Of a DNA stretch of 64,000 nucleotides, positions 35,353-43,585 are shown piece after piece. The stretch covers positions 1,028,001-1,092,000 of the forward strand of contig NZ_CP041636.1 of assembly GCF_007197755.1 (NCBI RefSeq), read 5' to 3'. Numbering within the stretch: position 1 is the stretch's first letter; each line of letters begins with the position of its first letter. Position numbers and translations under genes: made by a program. The DNA is from Ferrovibrio terrae (GTDB lineage Bacteria; Pseudomonadota; Alphaproteobacteria; Ferrovibrionales; Ferrovibrionaceae). The notes beneath the pieces are model-generated. The model did no database searches and was not told the origin of the DNA. It was given only the letters and a program-made list of their open reading frames with translations.

Positions 35353-35844
35353 TCACTTCAGCGGCGTGAAAATCTGCGCGATCAGAATGGTGCTGACCGC
35401 ATCGTCATGCTCGGCCACCGGCAGCAGCAGGAACTCGATGCGGAACTGACGGCCCTCGATGACGCGGTCGGCGCGGGCATGGATCGGCCGGCGCGACTTC
35501 ACCACCAGATCGCAGGCCCGCATCGCCTGCACGGCGAACTCGGCTTCCGGATGCTGGTCCATATAGGTGCCGGACGGATCGACTTTCAGCGCCTCGATGA
35601 AATGCCGGCCCGCACTGCGATAACGGTAGCGGCAATGGTCGTCTTCGCAATTCTCGACATCGACCACCAGCAGCATGCCGTCGAGATAGCCGTGCCGCTT
35701 CGGATCGAGGAAGTCGCGGCCCGGCAGCACGGTGCCATGCGTGGCCTGTCGCCAGTCGCGATACAGCTGATTCAGCCGCAGGGTTTCCAGCTGCTCTTCG
35801 GCAGACAGAAGACTGAAGTTGCTGCCACTGCTGGTGAAGCTCAT
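35353..35844 (-). CDS. PAS_5-type single-domain protein (first of tandem pair)
   Basis: 163 residues. The pattern (LRLNQLYRDWRQATHGTVLPG, then DPKRHGYLDGMLLVVDV, RYRYRSAGRHFIEALKVDPSGTYMDQ) is that of PAS_5 (PF07310), a stand-alone PAS-like family common in Rhodospirillales and Rhizobiales, usually without effector domain. The conserved FRYRLVGT-like and TGxYMDQ motifs are present. A related protein is encoded 15 bp upstream on the same strand, so the pair is probably one unit. Ligand and partner are unknown. Confidence 0.82.
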   Translation of the reverse strand: MSFTSSGSNFSLLSAEEQLETLRLNQLYRDWRQATHGTVLPGRDFLDPKRHGYLDGMLLVVDVENCEDDHCRYRYRSAGRHFIEALKVDPSGTYMDQHPEAEFAVQAMRACDLVVKSRRPIHARADRVIEGRQFRIEFLLLPVAEHDDAVSTILIAQIFTPLK

Positions 35845-35859
35845 TTTACTCCCGTCAAC

Positions 35860-36393
35860 TCACACACTGGCGCTGCCATAGGGCAGGCGCGGCGTCTCCG
35901 GCGGATAGATCTGCGCCGCGACCAGCCGGTCAATGATCTTACCGCCGGCATCGACCAGTGGCAGCACGATATATTCGAGCGGATAGTGCTTTTCAAACAT
36001 ATGGCGCATCGCCGTCAGGTAAACCGGCCGGCGCTGTTCAACCGCCAGCCCGCAGACCAGCGGACCGGTGCTGGCGACGCCAGGATCGAAATGCTGGTCC
36101 ATGAAGTCGCCGGTGACATCGCGCCGGCGCCGCGCCACCACATCGGTGCCGACCAGGCGATAGCGGAAACGCAGATCGCCCGCATTCTCTGGCCGCACCA
36201 CATCCATCACCACCAGCAGGCCGAGCAGATAGCTGAGGCGCAGCGGATCGGCGAAGCCATGACCGGGAAGGCCCTCAGGTGGTGTCGCCGCCAGCCAGTC
36301 GTCATGCAGGCGACGGATCAGCGGATGCTGCAACTGGTCGGGCGCGTCGACGACGCCGTAGACGAAATCCGTGATGCCGTCCGCGCCCGCCAT
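35860..36393 (-). CDS. PAS_5-type single-domain protein (second of tandem pair)
   Basis: 177 residues, paralogous to the neighbouring PAS_5 protein: HDDWLAATPPEGLPG corresponds to YRDWRQATHGTVLPG, and LRFRYRLVGTDVVARRRRDVTGDFMDQ to its central motif. The RRRRD insertion beside the conserved Gly-x-Asp is particular to this copy. It starts 9 bp after threonine synthase on the same strand, so all three genes may be co-transcribed. No DNA-binding or catalytic domain is attached. Confidence 0.82.
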   Translation of the reverse strand: MAGADGITDFVYGVVDAPDQLQHPLIRRLHDDWLAATPPEGLPGHGFADPLRLSYLLGLLVVMDVVRPENAGDLRFRYRLVGTDVVARRRRDVTGDFMDQHFDPGVASTGPLVCGLAVEQRRPVYLTAMRHMFEKHYPLEYIVLPLVDAGGKIIDRLVAAQIYPPETPRLPYGSASV

Positions 36394-36402
36394 GATCCGG
36401 GC

Positions 36403-37644
36403 CTAGAGCTTGGCGTAGTCGATCGGACCGTGGCGATCCAGCGGCGTGCCGCCATCGGCCATCGGGTATTTCAGCCCCGCCGCGCAGTTCCACAGCACCA
36501 CGCGATCGCTCTTTTTCACGCGGCCATCGCTGAGCGCCTGTTTCCACGCCGCATAGGTGGCGGCGCCCTCGGGACACATCAGAAAGCCCTCTTCCTTCGC
36601 CACTTCATCCAGCGCCGCCGTGATGGCGGCATCTTCCACAGCCAGAGCGAAGCCGTTCGAGTTGCGCACGGCATCGAGGATGAGGAAATCACCGATCGCG
36701 GCCGGCACGCGGATGCCGGCGGCCACCGTATGCGCATTCTCCCACAATTTGGCGTGGCGCTCGTTGCCTTCCCAGGCGCGCACGATCGGCGCGCAGCCGG
36801 TCGCCTGCACGGCGATCATCTTCGGGCGTTTACTGCCGATGAAGCCGATGGCCTCCAGCTCCTCAAACGCCTTCCACATGCCGATCAGCCCGGTGCCGCC
36901 GCCGGTGGGATAGAAGATCGCATCGGGCAGTTCCCAGCCGAGCTGTTCGGCGAGCTCCAGCCCCATCGTCTTCTTGCCCTCGATGCGATAGGGCTCCTTC
37001 AGGGTGGAGGTATCGAACCAGCCGGCGGTCTCTTTTCCTGCGCCAACCAGTTTGCCGCAGTCGTTGATCAGGCCGTTGACCTTGTAGAGCCGCGCGCCCT
37101 GCAGCACGATCTCGTTCATGTTCACCTGCGGCGTGTCGTCCGGGCAGAACACCACGCTCTCGATGCCGGCGCGGCTCGCATAGGCCGCCAGCGCCGCACC
37201 CGCATTGCCGTTGGTCGGCATCGCCATTTTCGTCACGCCGAGTTCCTTGGCCATGCAGACGGCCAGCGCCAGCCCGCGCGCCTTGAACGAGCCGGTCGGC
37301 AGCCGACCTTCATCCTTCACGATGATATCGCCGGTGGCGCCATGCTTTTTCGCCAGCCGCGGCAGATTGAGCAGCGGCGTCATCACTTCGCCGAGCGAGA
37401 CGACATTCTCTGTTTTGCGCACCGGCAGCAGCTCGCGATAGCGCCACCAGTTCGGCGCGCGGCTGGCGAGCTTCTCCCTGGTCAGCGCCTTCTTCACGCC
37501 GGCCAGGTCGTAGCGCACCAGGATGGGAAAGCCCTGGGGCGAGAGATTGTGCAGCTGTCCGGCCGGCAGCTTCTCGCCGGTCATGCCGCATTCGAGATGG
37601 GTGACGAAATTGGGGGTTTCGGGAACCAGACCGGCAAAACTCAT
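36403..37644 (-). CDS. Threonine synthase-like PLP enzyme
   Basis: 413 residues of fold-type II PLP enzymes. The Schiff-base lysine is Lys121 in DEGRLPTGSFKARG; the phosphate loop is TGGGTGLIGM. The N-terminal segment (LECGMTGEKLPAGQLHNLSP) resembles the plant/archaeal-type threonine synthases whose N-terminus carries a zinc-ribbon-like region, here with only one cysteine. The expected reaction is O-phosphohomoserine to threonine. The ATG at 37644 is preferred to one 15 codons upstream because MSFAGLVPETPNFVTH matches homologues. Other fold-II lyases remain possible. Confidence 0.85.
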   Translation of the reverse strand: MSFAGLVPETPNFVTHLECGMTGEKLPAGQLHNLSPQGFPILVRYDLAGVKKALTREKLASRAPNWWRYRELLPVRKTENVVSLGEVMTPLLNLPRLAKKHGATGDIIVKDEGRLPTGSFKARGLALAVCMAKELGVTKMAMPTNGNAGAALAAYASRAGIESVVFCPDDTPQVNMNEIVLQGARLYKVNGLINDCGKLVGAGKETAGWFDTSTLKEPYRIEGKKTMGLELAEQLGWELPDAIFYPTGGGTGLIGMWKAFEELEAIGFIGSKRPKMIAVQATGCAPIVRAWEGNERHAKLWENAHTVAAGIRVPAAIGDFLILDAVRNSNGFALAVEDAAITAALDEVAKEEGFLMCPEGAATYAAWKQALSDGRVKKSDRVVLWNCAAGLKYPMADGGTPLDRHGPIDYAKL

Positions 37645-38015
37645 GGGACGGGGACTCTCATGCTGCTGGAAAAATGAAAACGCCCCCACAGCCTAGACCA
37701 GGCCGAGGCCCGGGCGGGAGGGTGATGACAGGCTTCGTTGCGGTTCGTTTCGCTTCGCTGGTGTTCGCAGCGCTTCGTAGGTGTTCGTGAGCGTTCGTGG
37801 GTGTTCGCGGCGGTTCGCTGGCGTTCGTGGCGGTTCGTGCGGGTTCGCCGGCCCTGGCGCATTACATACAATGGTATTCAATTTCCGGCGTTCCGGCCGT
37901 ATGATGAGAACATATATAGTACACTCAAATCGCACTGCAAGCTGACGGTTGCAGGCTGCGACCTTGCAGGTTATATAACCTTCTGGTTAATCACAGGATG
38001 GCGGGAGACAGACAG
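37645..38015. other. 371-bp intergenic region with repeat array and AT-rich tract
   Basis: No convincing gene. It holds the 12-unit 10-bp array (37731-37850), then an AT-rich stretch at about 37860-37990 unlike its GC-rich surroundings. That stretch contains a perfect 12-bp palindrome GGTTATATAACC (37969-37980), 35 bp before the GFA-family start codon, and probable promoter DNA for that gene. Confidence 0.7.
37731..37850. repeat. 12 x 10-bp tandem array with invariant TTCG
   Basis: Twelve consecutive 10-bp units, each with TTCG at unit positions 4-7 and no insertion or deletion; flanking positions vary (consensus about NNKTTCGYNG, K = G mostly). Examples: GTGTTCGCAG, CGCTTCGTAG, GTGTTCGTGA, GCGTTCGTGG. 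The period equals about one DNA helical turn, so TTCG recurs on one helix face. No reading frame survives, since 10 is not a multiple of 3. Confidence 0.92.
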
Positions 38016-38378
38016 ATGAGCGAGAAGCGGACCTATCAGGGCGGCTGCCATTGCGGCGCGGTGCGCTATTCGGTGGTGACCGACCTCAACCCGCCGGTGA
38101 TCTCGTGCAACTGCTCGATCTGCTCCAAGAAGGGTTCGCTGCTGGCCTTCGTGCCGGCCGATGATTTCAAGCTGCAGCGCGGCAAGGATGCGGTGAGCGA
38201 CTACCAGTTCAACACCATGAACATCCATCACCTGTTCTGCAAAACCTGCGGCATACAGTCGTTCGGCACCGGCACCGCGCCGACCGGCGACCGCATGGTG
38301 GCGATCAACGTGCGCTGCCTGGACGGTTTCGACCTCGACGCCGTCGAACCGGTGAAATACGACGGGAAGAGCATGTGA
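38016..38378 (+). CDS. GFA (glutathione-dependent formaldehyde-activating)-fold protein
   Basis: 120 residues. The zinc-binding cysteines of the GFA/CENP-V family are visible: Cys11-x-Cys13 in GGCHCGAVRY, Cys31-x-Cys33-x2-Cys36 in SCNCSICSKKG and a CKTC pair in LFCKTCGIQSFG. Family members include S-(hydroxymethyl)glutathione synthase, but the activity is disputed for many homologues. The ATG at 38016 has GGGAG about 12 bp upstream; an ATG at 37998 would add six residues. Its stop overlaps the GTG start of the next gene. Confidence 0.9.
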   Translation: MSEKRTYQGGCHCGAVRYSVVTDLNPPVISCNCSICSKKGSLLAFVPADDFKLQRGKDAVSDYQFNTMNIHHLFCKTCGIQSFGTGTAPTGDRMVAINVRCLDGFDLDAVEPVKYDGKSM

Positions 38379-38869
38379 CGAAAACTTACGGCTTCCGTCG
38401 CATGACGGAGGCCGACCTGCCGCTGTTGCGGCAGTGGCTGCAGACGCCTGCCGCCAGTGAATGGTGGGGCGAGCTGGAGGACGAGATGCAGAATCTCGCC
38501 GCCGACCTGCAGGAACCGGGCATGCGGCTGTGGATCGTCAGCCTGGATGATACGCCCTTCGCCTTCCTGCAGGATTACGACCCGCATAGCTGGGACTGGC
38601 ATCCGTTCAACGATCTGCCGCCGGGCACGCGCGGCATCGACCAGACGATTGGTGTGACCGACATGCTGGGCAAAGGCCATGGCAGCGCGTTCATCGCGCA
38701 GCATGTGCAGCGGCTGTTCGACGAGGGCGCGCCGGTGGTCTGCACCGATCCCGATCCGGGCAATGCACGCGCCATCCGCGCCTATGAAAAGGCTGGGTTC
38801 ACGCGCTTCGAGCAGCGCAGCACGGAGTGGGGCGACTGCCTGCTGATGCTGGCGCGGGTTTCAATATAA
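38375..38869 (+). CDS. GNAT acetyltransferase, AAC(6')-like (Acetyltransf_8)
   Basis: 164 residues starting at GTG (38375), which overlaps the preceding stop as GTGA. The sequence (YGFRRMTEADLPLLRQWLQ, FAFLQDYDPHSWDWHPF, GIDQTIGVTDMLGKGHGSAFI, CTDPDPGNARAIRAYEKAGF) is very like the AacA4/aminoglycoside 6'-N-acetyltransferase branch. The acetyl-CoA loop is in GKGHGSA. Environmental homologues are not proven resistance enzymes; substrate specificity is unconfirmed. Translational coupling to the GFA gene suggests co-expression. Confidence 0.88.
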   Translation: MTKTYGFRRMTEADLPLLRQWLQTPAASEWWGELEDEMQNLAADLQEPGMRLWIVSLDDTPFAFLQDYDPHSWDWHPFNDLPPGTRGIDQTIGVTDMLGKGHGSAFIAQHVQRLFDEGAPVVCTDPDPGNARAIRAYEKAGFTRFEQRSTEWGDCLLMLARVSI

Positions 38870-38940
38870 TCGTCATGCCCGCGCAGGCGGGCATCCAGAC
38901 TACGGATCGACTGGACTCCCGGCTTCGCGGAGTGACGATT
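38868..38940. repeat. Palindromic intergenic repeat, subfamily beta (copy 3)
   Basis: Outer arms AATCGTCA and TGACGATT are perfect 8-bp complements. Inside are hairpin TGCCCGC-GCAG-GCGGGCA, a central TCCAG ... CTGGA pairing, and CTCC ... GGAG. The element is 73 bp and matches the copy at 52150-52230. It lies between the GNAT and YkgJ-family genes, which are convergent. Confidence 0.88.
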
Positions 38941-38957
38941 TCTCTTTTGTTGATTTC

Positions 38958-39284
38958 TTAAACCGGAAAGCCGAAATGCCGCCTGGCGATCAGGCATTCC
39001 TCATCGCCGGGCTGGCAGTCGCGGCACACGATGGGCCGCACGTCATAGACGCGGCAGGCAACGTGTTCGCCGAGCGTGCCGCTCAGGGCCGTGCAACGGT
39101 TGTCGATGCTGAGCATGCAGCCGACCGCGTCATTGACGAATTCGGCCGGGATACGCGCGATATCATCTTCGGATTCAAGTGAGAAGCGGGGCCAGTCGCG
39201 CGAATAGGCGCAACAGGCCCCACAGCTCTGGCAGTCAAAGACTGCCGCGCCCTCGGACTGATCCTGGGGCGCGTTCTGGATCAA
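38958..39284 (-). CDS. YkgJ-family cysteine-cluster protein
   Basis: About 108 residues with the YkgJ (UPF0153) cysteine set: CQSCGACC near the N-terminus, then [33 protein letters not shown]. The family is predicted to bind zinc or an Fe-S cluster; function unknown. No in-frame ATG or GTG precedes the conserved cluster, so the start is taken as TTG at 39284, overlapping the cold-shock gene stop (TTGA). Probable translational coupling to that gene. Confidence 0.8.
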   Translation of the reverse strand: MIQNAPQDQSEGAAVFDCQSCGACCAYSRDWPRFSLESEDDIARIPAEFVNDAVGCMLSIDNRCTALSGTLGEHVACRVYDVRPIVCRDCQPGDEECLIARRHFGFPV

Positions 39285-39490
39285 GCGGCCTTGATGCTAC
39301 GAACGGCGACCTTGCCCGAACGGCTGTCCTGCTCGGTGTCGAACGAGACCTTCTGGCCTTCCGAGAGCGGGCTCATGCCGGCGCGCTCGAGAGCGCTGGC
39401 GTGGACGAACACGTCCTTGCCGCCGTCTTCCGGCTGAATGAAACCAAAGCCCTTGGTGGAGTTGTAGAATTTGACGATGCCCGTCTGCAT
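39281..39490 (-). CDS. Cold-shock domain protein
   Basis: 69 residues forming a single cold-shock domain, a beta-barrel that binds single-stranded RNA/DNA. RNP1-like KGFGFIQ and RNP2-like DVFVHAS are present, and the start [14 protein letters not shown] is the standard alphaproteobacterial form. The gene has over 260 bp of non-coding DNA upstream with a good candidate promoter about 155 bp from the ATG, implying a long 5' leader as in many csp genes. A YkgJ-type gene overlaps its stop. Confidence 0.95.
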   Translation of the reverse strand: MQTGIVKFYNSTKGFGFIQPEDGGKDVFVHASALERAGMSPLSEGQKVSFDTEQDSRSGKVAVRSIKAA

Positions 39491-39645
39491 GGGAATATCC
39501 TAAAGTTTGATGCAAGAAGGGAACAAGCCGCAGCAATGCTGCAGCCGGCACCCGGTTTTCGATTTTTTGGAGAGAAGGTCAGATCATGCGCCAGGCAGAG
39601 CCAGACGGACAGCCAGAAGGTCCGGCCAAAAATGTCGATGGCTGA

Positions 39646-39674
39646 AGTCTATGCTTTAATTGCGGCCAATTCAA
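39646..39674 (-). promoter_or_regulatory. Candidate sigma-70 promoter for the cold-shock gene
   Basis: On the minus strand a TTGAAT (39669-39674) and TAGACT (39646-39651) are spaced by exactly 17 bp. Transcription from here would give a 5' leader of about 150 nt. Proposed by inspection only. Confidence 0.4.
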
Positions 39675-39753
39675 GGCGGATAGCTCGGAGGGATTCAGGG
39701 CTGCATTATTTTAGCCAGCCATTCTAAAGACTTCGCCGCCAGAACCGGGATAT

Positions 39754-40284
39754 ATGCCGCGCATGTCTGACCGCCGTCCCATCATCCCCGACCTGCTGCG
39801 GCCCGGTTTGCGGCTGGTTTTCTGCGGCTCGGCGCTGGGAACGGCGTCAGCAAAGGCGAAAGCTTATTACGCCAAACCGGGCAACAAATTCTGGCCGACA
39901 TTACATGACATCGGACTGACGCCGCACCGCTTCGCGCCCGGTGACTATCCGGCGCTGCTGGAGCTGGGCATCGGGCTGACCGATATCAACAAGACGCAGT
40001 CGGGCAACGATGACGCGCTCGCGCCCGAGCATGACGATGTGGCCGGGCTGGCCGCCAAGATCGAACGGTATCGCCCGGCCATCCTGGCCTTCACGGCCAA
40101 GCGCCCGGCGCAGGTGTTTCTGCGCGACAGCTTCGGCCTGCAGGGCCCGCCACCTTACGGGCTGCAGCCGCAGCGCATCGGGCGCACGCGGCTGTTCGTG
40201 CTGCCGTCGACCTCGGGCAGCGGCGTGCGCTACTGGGATATCGCACCGTGGCGGGAGTTGAAGATACTTTTCGACGGCCTTTGA
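39754..40284 (+). CDS. Mug-type (mismatch-specific) DNA glycosylase with altered motifs
   Basis: About 176 residues of the Mug/TDG (family 2) uracil-DNA glycosylase fold: LRLVFCGSALGTASAKA, then PGNKFWPTLHDIGLTP, GIGLTDINK, and LPSTSGSG near the C-terminus. Mug removes U, ethenocytosine or T opposite G. In E. coli the catalytic Asn lies in CGINPG; here the same place reads CGSALG (Ala27), and the NPSG helix motif reads STSGSG. An ATG three codons downstream (39763) is an alternative start. Divergent from the cold-shock gene. Confidence 0.85.
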   Translation: MPRMSDRRPIIPDLLRPGLRLVFCGSALGTASAKAKAYYAKPGNKFWPTLHDIGLTPHRFAPGDYPALLELGIGLTDINKTQSGNDDALAPEHDDVAGLAAKIERYRPAILAFTAKRPAQVFLRDSFGLQGPPPYGLQPQRIGRTRLFVLPSTSGSGVRYWDIAPWRELKILFDGL

Positions 40285-40332
40285 ACCAAAGCTGGTCTGC
40301 GCCATTTCTCTCTGAAAAGCAGGAGAAACCCC

Positions 40333-40686
40333 ATGACCGAAGGTCGCCCAGCCCTCTTCCCCACCGTGGCCCGCATCTGGCGCGGTCGCGTCAAGCGCGA
40401 CCGCGCCGACGAATACGCCACCTATCTGTATGAACACGGCATCAAGCCGCTGGAGCAGAAGGCGCAGGGCGTGCAGCTGCTGCGCGAGGATGGCGAGACC
40501 GAGAGCGAGTTCGTCACCATCTCGTACTGGGAATCAGTCGAGGCGATGTCGCGCTTCGCCGGACCCGACCCGATGAAGATCCATCACCTGGAGCGCGACA
40601 GGGAATTCCTGATCGAGCTGCCGAAAAGCGTGCAGGTGCTGCAGTTCCTGCACAGCCATGGCCGGATGGACCGGAACGGGGAGTGA
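40333..40686 (+). CDS. Antibiotic biosynthesis monooxygenase-like (ABM fold) protein
   Basis: 117 residues with a dimeric alpha/beta-barrel pattern: ARIWRGRVKRDRADEYATYLYE at the N-terminus, FVTISYWESVEAMSRFAG in the middle. Similar small proteins are annotated as ABM-domain or DUF proteins of unknown role; no heme- or flavin-binding residue can be assigned. AGGAGAA lies 8 bp upstream of the ATG. It stands between the Mug gene and a repeat element, with mutS convergent beyond. Confidence 0.75.
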   Translation: MTEGRPALFPTVARIWRGRVKRDRADEYATYLYEHGIKPLEQKAQGVQLLREDGETESEFVTISYWESVEAMSRFAGPDPMKIHHLERDREFLIELPKSVQVLQFLHSHGRMDRNGE

Positions 40687-40693
40687 GGAAGCG

Positions 40694-40775
40694 AAGACGT
40701 GGATGGCCGGAACAAGTCCGGCCATGACAATCTATATTGTGTCATGCCCGGGCTTGACCCGGGCATCCACGTCTT
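40694..40775. repeat. Palindromic intergenic repeat, subfamily gamma (copy 4)
   Basis: Perfect 12-bp outer arms AAGACGTGGATG and CATCCACGTCTT enclose two hairpin units: GGCCGG-AACAAGT-CCGGCC and CCCGGG-CTTGA-CCCGGG, with CATGACAA and TGTCATG facing each other in the middle. The same unit recurs at 48137-48227 in the opposite pairing. The right arm ends within the mutS stop codon. Confidence 0.88.
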
Positions 40776-43431
40776 AAGTCTTGATCAGCGCCTTGAGCTG
40801 ATACAGCAAATCCAGCGCCTGTTTCGGCGACAGTGCGTCGATGTCAGCTTTTTTCAGCGCGCCTTCGACTTCCGAGGGCGGCGCAGCAGCAACCGCTTTC
40901 GCCGGCGCAGCCAGCGAGAACAGCGGCAGGTCATCGACCAGCTTGGCCGACCTGCCGGTCTGATCAGACTGCTCCAGCGCATGCAGAACTTCCGACGCGC
41001 GCTGCAGCACGCCATCCGGCAACCCGGCGAGCTTCGCCACCTGGATGCCGTAACTGCGGTCGGCCGCACCGGGGCCGACCTCGTGCAGGAAGACCAGCTC
41101 GCCCTCCCACTCCTTCACCTTCAGCGTATGATTGGACAGCTGCGGCAGCTTTTCGCTGAGCGCGGTGAGTTCGTGGTAATGCGTGGCAAAGAGCCCGCGG
41201 CAGCGGTTCTTTTCATGCAGGTATTCCACCACCGCCCAGGCGATGGAGAGGCCGTCAAACGTCGCGGTGCCGCGGCCGATCTCGTCCAGGATCACCAGCG
41301 CGCGGCTGCCCGACTGATGCAGGATCGCGGCGGTCTCGACCATTTCGACCATAAACGTGCTGCGCCCGCGCGCCAGGTCGTCGGCGGCGCCGACGCGGCT
41401 GAACAGGCGATCGACCACGCCGAGCTCGGCCTTCATCGCCGGCACGAAGCTGCCCATCTGCGCCAGCACGGCAATCAGCGCGTTCTGGCGCAGGAAGGTG
41501 GATTTACCCGCCATGTTCGGGCCGGTGAGCAGCCAGAGCTTCTGGCCTTCCGAGAGATCGCAGTCATTCGCCACGAAACGCTCGCCTTGGCCGGCGCGTT
41601 CAAGGGCTGACTCCACCACCGGATGACGGCCGCCGGTGATGCAGAACCTGAGAGAGTCGTCGATCTGCGGTCGCACCCAGCGGCGCTGCACGGCCAGTTC
41701 GGCCAAAGCGGATGCGACATCCAGCGCCGCCAGCGCGGCGGCTGCGCGTGTGATCGATTGCGCGTTGCCGAGCACCTCGCTGCACATCCGGTCGAAGATT
41801 TCCAGTTCCATGGCCAGCGCGCGGTCGCCCGCCTGGCTGATCCTGCTTTCCAGCTCGCCGAGTTCGGGCGTGGCGTAGCGCATGGCATTGGCCATGGTCT
41901 GGCGATGGATATACTGCTGGCCCATCTTCGGCGCATGCGCGGGCGTGATCTCGATGTAATAGCCCAGCACGTTGTTGTGCCGGATTTTCAGCCCGCTGAT
42001 GCCGGTATCGGCCGCATATCTGTCCTGCAAAGCCGCGATATGCCGGCGGCTTTCGTCACGCAGCACGCGCAACTCATCCAGCGGCGCATGATAGCCGGCG
42101 CGAACGAAATTGCCGTCACGCTGCATGAGCGGCAGTTCCTCGGCCAGCGCTTCACTCAGGCTCTGCACCAGCACGGCATGGTCGCCGAGCGCATCGCGCA
42201 GGGAGATCAGCTCGGGCGGCAATGCGCTTTCGCCGGCCAGACGCTGGCGCAATGCGCCGGCCTGGCTCAGGCCATCGCGCAGACTGCTGAGATCGCGCGG
42301 ACCGCCACGGCCCAGCGATACCCGCGACAAGGCGCGCGCCAGATCCGGCACCTTGCCCAGCGCGGCACGAATATCGGCACGCAGCCGCGTGGTGTCGACG
42401 AGATACGCCACGGCATCATGCCGCGCGGCGATGGCCTGCGGATCGGTCAGCGGCGCCTGCAGCCGTTGCGCGAGCAACCGCGCGCCGGCGCCAGTCAGTG
42501 TCGCGTCGATGCAGTCGAGCAGCGCGCCATCGCGCTGGCCCGAGGTGGTTTCGACCAGTTCGAGATTGCGTCGTGTCGCCGGGTCGATCGCCATCACGCT
42601 CAAGGGCGGCTGCTTCACCGGCGGATCGAGCCGGGGCAGCCTGCCGCATTGCGTCAGGTCGACATAATCGAGCAAAGCGCCGGCGGCGCAGAATTCGGCG
42701 CGGCTGAAATGGCCGAAGGCATCCAGCGCCGAGACGCCGAGTGCTGCCTTGAGTCGCCGTTCGCCGGCCTGGCTGTCGAACCGCGCCGAGGGCAACGGTG
42801 AGAGCGCGGTATCAAGCTGTTCGAACATCGCCCGCATTTCGGCACGTGCCAGCAGGCCCTCGGGCAGCACCAGTTCGCGTGGGGAAACACGGGCCAGATC
42901 GGCGGCGAGGCCGGCCTGCGTGGTTTCGGTCAGGCCGAATTCGCCAGTGGAGAGATCAAGCCAGGCGAGTGCGAACTGGCCATCAGAGCCGCCGGACTGT
43001 GCAAGTGCAGCAAGATAATTGTTGCGCCGCGCATCGAGCAGGCTGTCTTCGGTGATGGTGCCGGGCGTGACCACCCGCACCACTTCGCGCCGCACAACCG
43101 ATTTCGACCCGCGCTTCTTCGCTTCTGCGGGATCTTCGACCTGTTCGCAGACACCAACCTTGAAACCCTGGCGGATGAGACGGGAGAGATAGGCGTCCGC
43201 CGCATGGACCGGCACGCCGCACATCGGGATCGGCTCGCCATCATGCTCGCCATGTTTGGTCAGCGCGATATCCAGCGCCCGGGCGGCTTTCACCGCATCC
43301 TCGAAGAACAATTCGTAGAAATCCCCCATGCGATAGAACAGGACGCAGTCGGGATATGCCGCCTTGATGCTCAAATATTGAGCCATCAGGGGGGATGTTC
43401 CGGGGGGAAGATTGAGTTCGGGTTTGTTCAT
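40774..43431 (-). CDS. mutS: DNA mismatch repair protein MutS
   Basis: About 885 residues. The mismatch-recognition motif [15 protein letters not shown] near residue 33 holds the Phe-x-Glu wedge. The ATPase domain has Walker [10 protein letters not shown] (Lys643), Walker [12 protein letters not shown] and the conserved [10 protein letters not shown]-terminal tail reaches residue 885, longer than the minimal core, consistent with a tetramer tail. The ATG at 43431 is chosen at [11 protein letters not shown]; an earlier ATG (43485) would add 18 residues lacking family similarity. Divergent from maeB, a common alphaproteobacterial arrangement. Confidence 0.97.
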   Translation of the reverse strand: MNKPELNLPPGTSPLMAQYLSIKAAYPDCVLFYRMGDFYELFFEDAVKAARALDIALTKHGEHDGEPIPMCGVPVHAADAYLSRLIRQGFKVGVCEQVEDPAEAKKRGSKSVVRREVVRVVTPGTITEDSLLDARRNNYLAALAQSGGSDGQFALAWLDLSTGEFGLTETTQAGLAADLARVSPRELVLPEGLLARAEMRAMFEQLDTALSPLPSARFDSQAGERRLKAALGVSALDAFGHFSRAEFCAAGALLDYVDLTQCGRLPRLDPPVKQPPLSVMAIDPATRRNLELVETTSGQRDGALLDCIDATLTGAGARLLAQRLQAPLTDPQAIAARHDAVAYLVDTTRLRADIRAALGKVPDLARALSRVSLGRGGPRDLSSLRDGLSQAGALRQRLAGESALPPELISLRDALGDHAVLVQSLSEALAEELPLMQRDGNFVRAGYHAPLDELRVLRDESRRHIAALQDRYAADTGISGLKIRHNNVLGYYIEITPAHAPKMGQQYIHRQTMANAMRYATPELGELESRISQAGDRALAMELEIFDRMCSEVLGNAQSITRAAAALAALDVASALAELAVQRRWVRPQIDDSLRFCITGGRHPVVESALERAGQGERFVANDCDLSEGQKLWLLTGPNMAGKSTFLRQNALIAVLAQMGSFVPAMKAELGVVDRLFSRVGAADDLARGRSTFMVEMVETAAILHQSGSRALVILDEIGRGTATFDGLSIAWAVVEYLHEKNRCRGLFATHYHELTALSEKLPQLSNHTLKVKEWEGELVFLHEVGPGAADRSYGIQVAKLAGLPDGVLQRASEVLHALEQSDQTGRSAKLVDDLPLFSLAAPAKAVAAAPPSEVEGALKKADIDALSPKQALDLLYQLKALIKT

Positions 43432-43585
43432 GCCGGTGACGAGAAAGGCGCGACTCGGATGTGAAATCGGGAAGGCCGCAGACATACCACAGGCGGCGGC
43501 CCTTTTAACCCCTCCGGCCTTGGCCTTATGATGCTGTCGGGAGCGAAATACCTCGCGCATCAAAACCGGAAAACCGCAGAGAAAA

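Noticed and set aside
37731-37850. CRISPR array
   Set aside because: Units are 10 bp with variable flanks and no spacers; no cas gene is nearby.
37641-37935. Two short minus-strand frames rich in Arg, Thr and Asn over the 10-bp array
   Set aside because: The repeat period of 10 shifts frame each unit; the apparent repeats in the peptide come from the DNA, not from coding selection.
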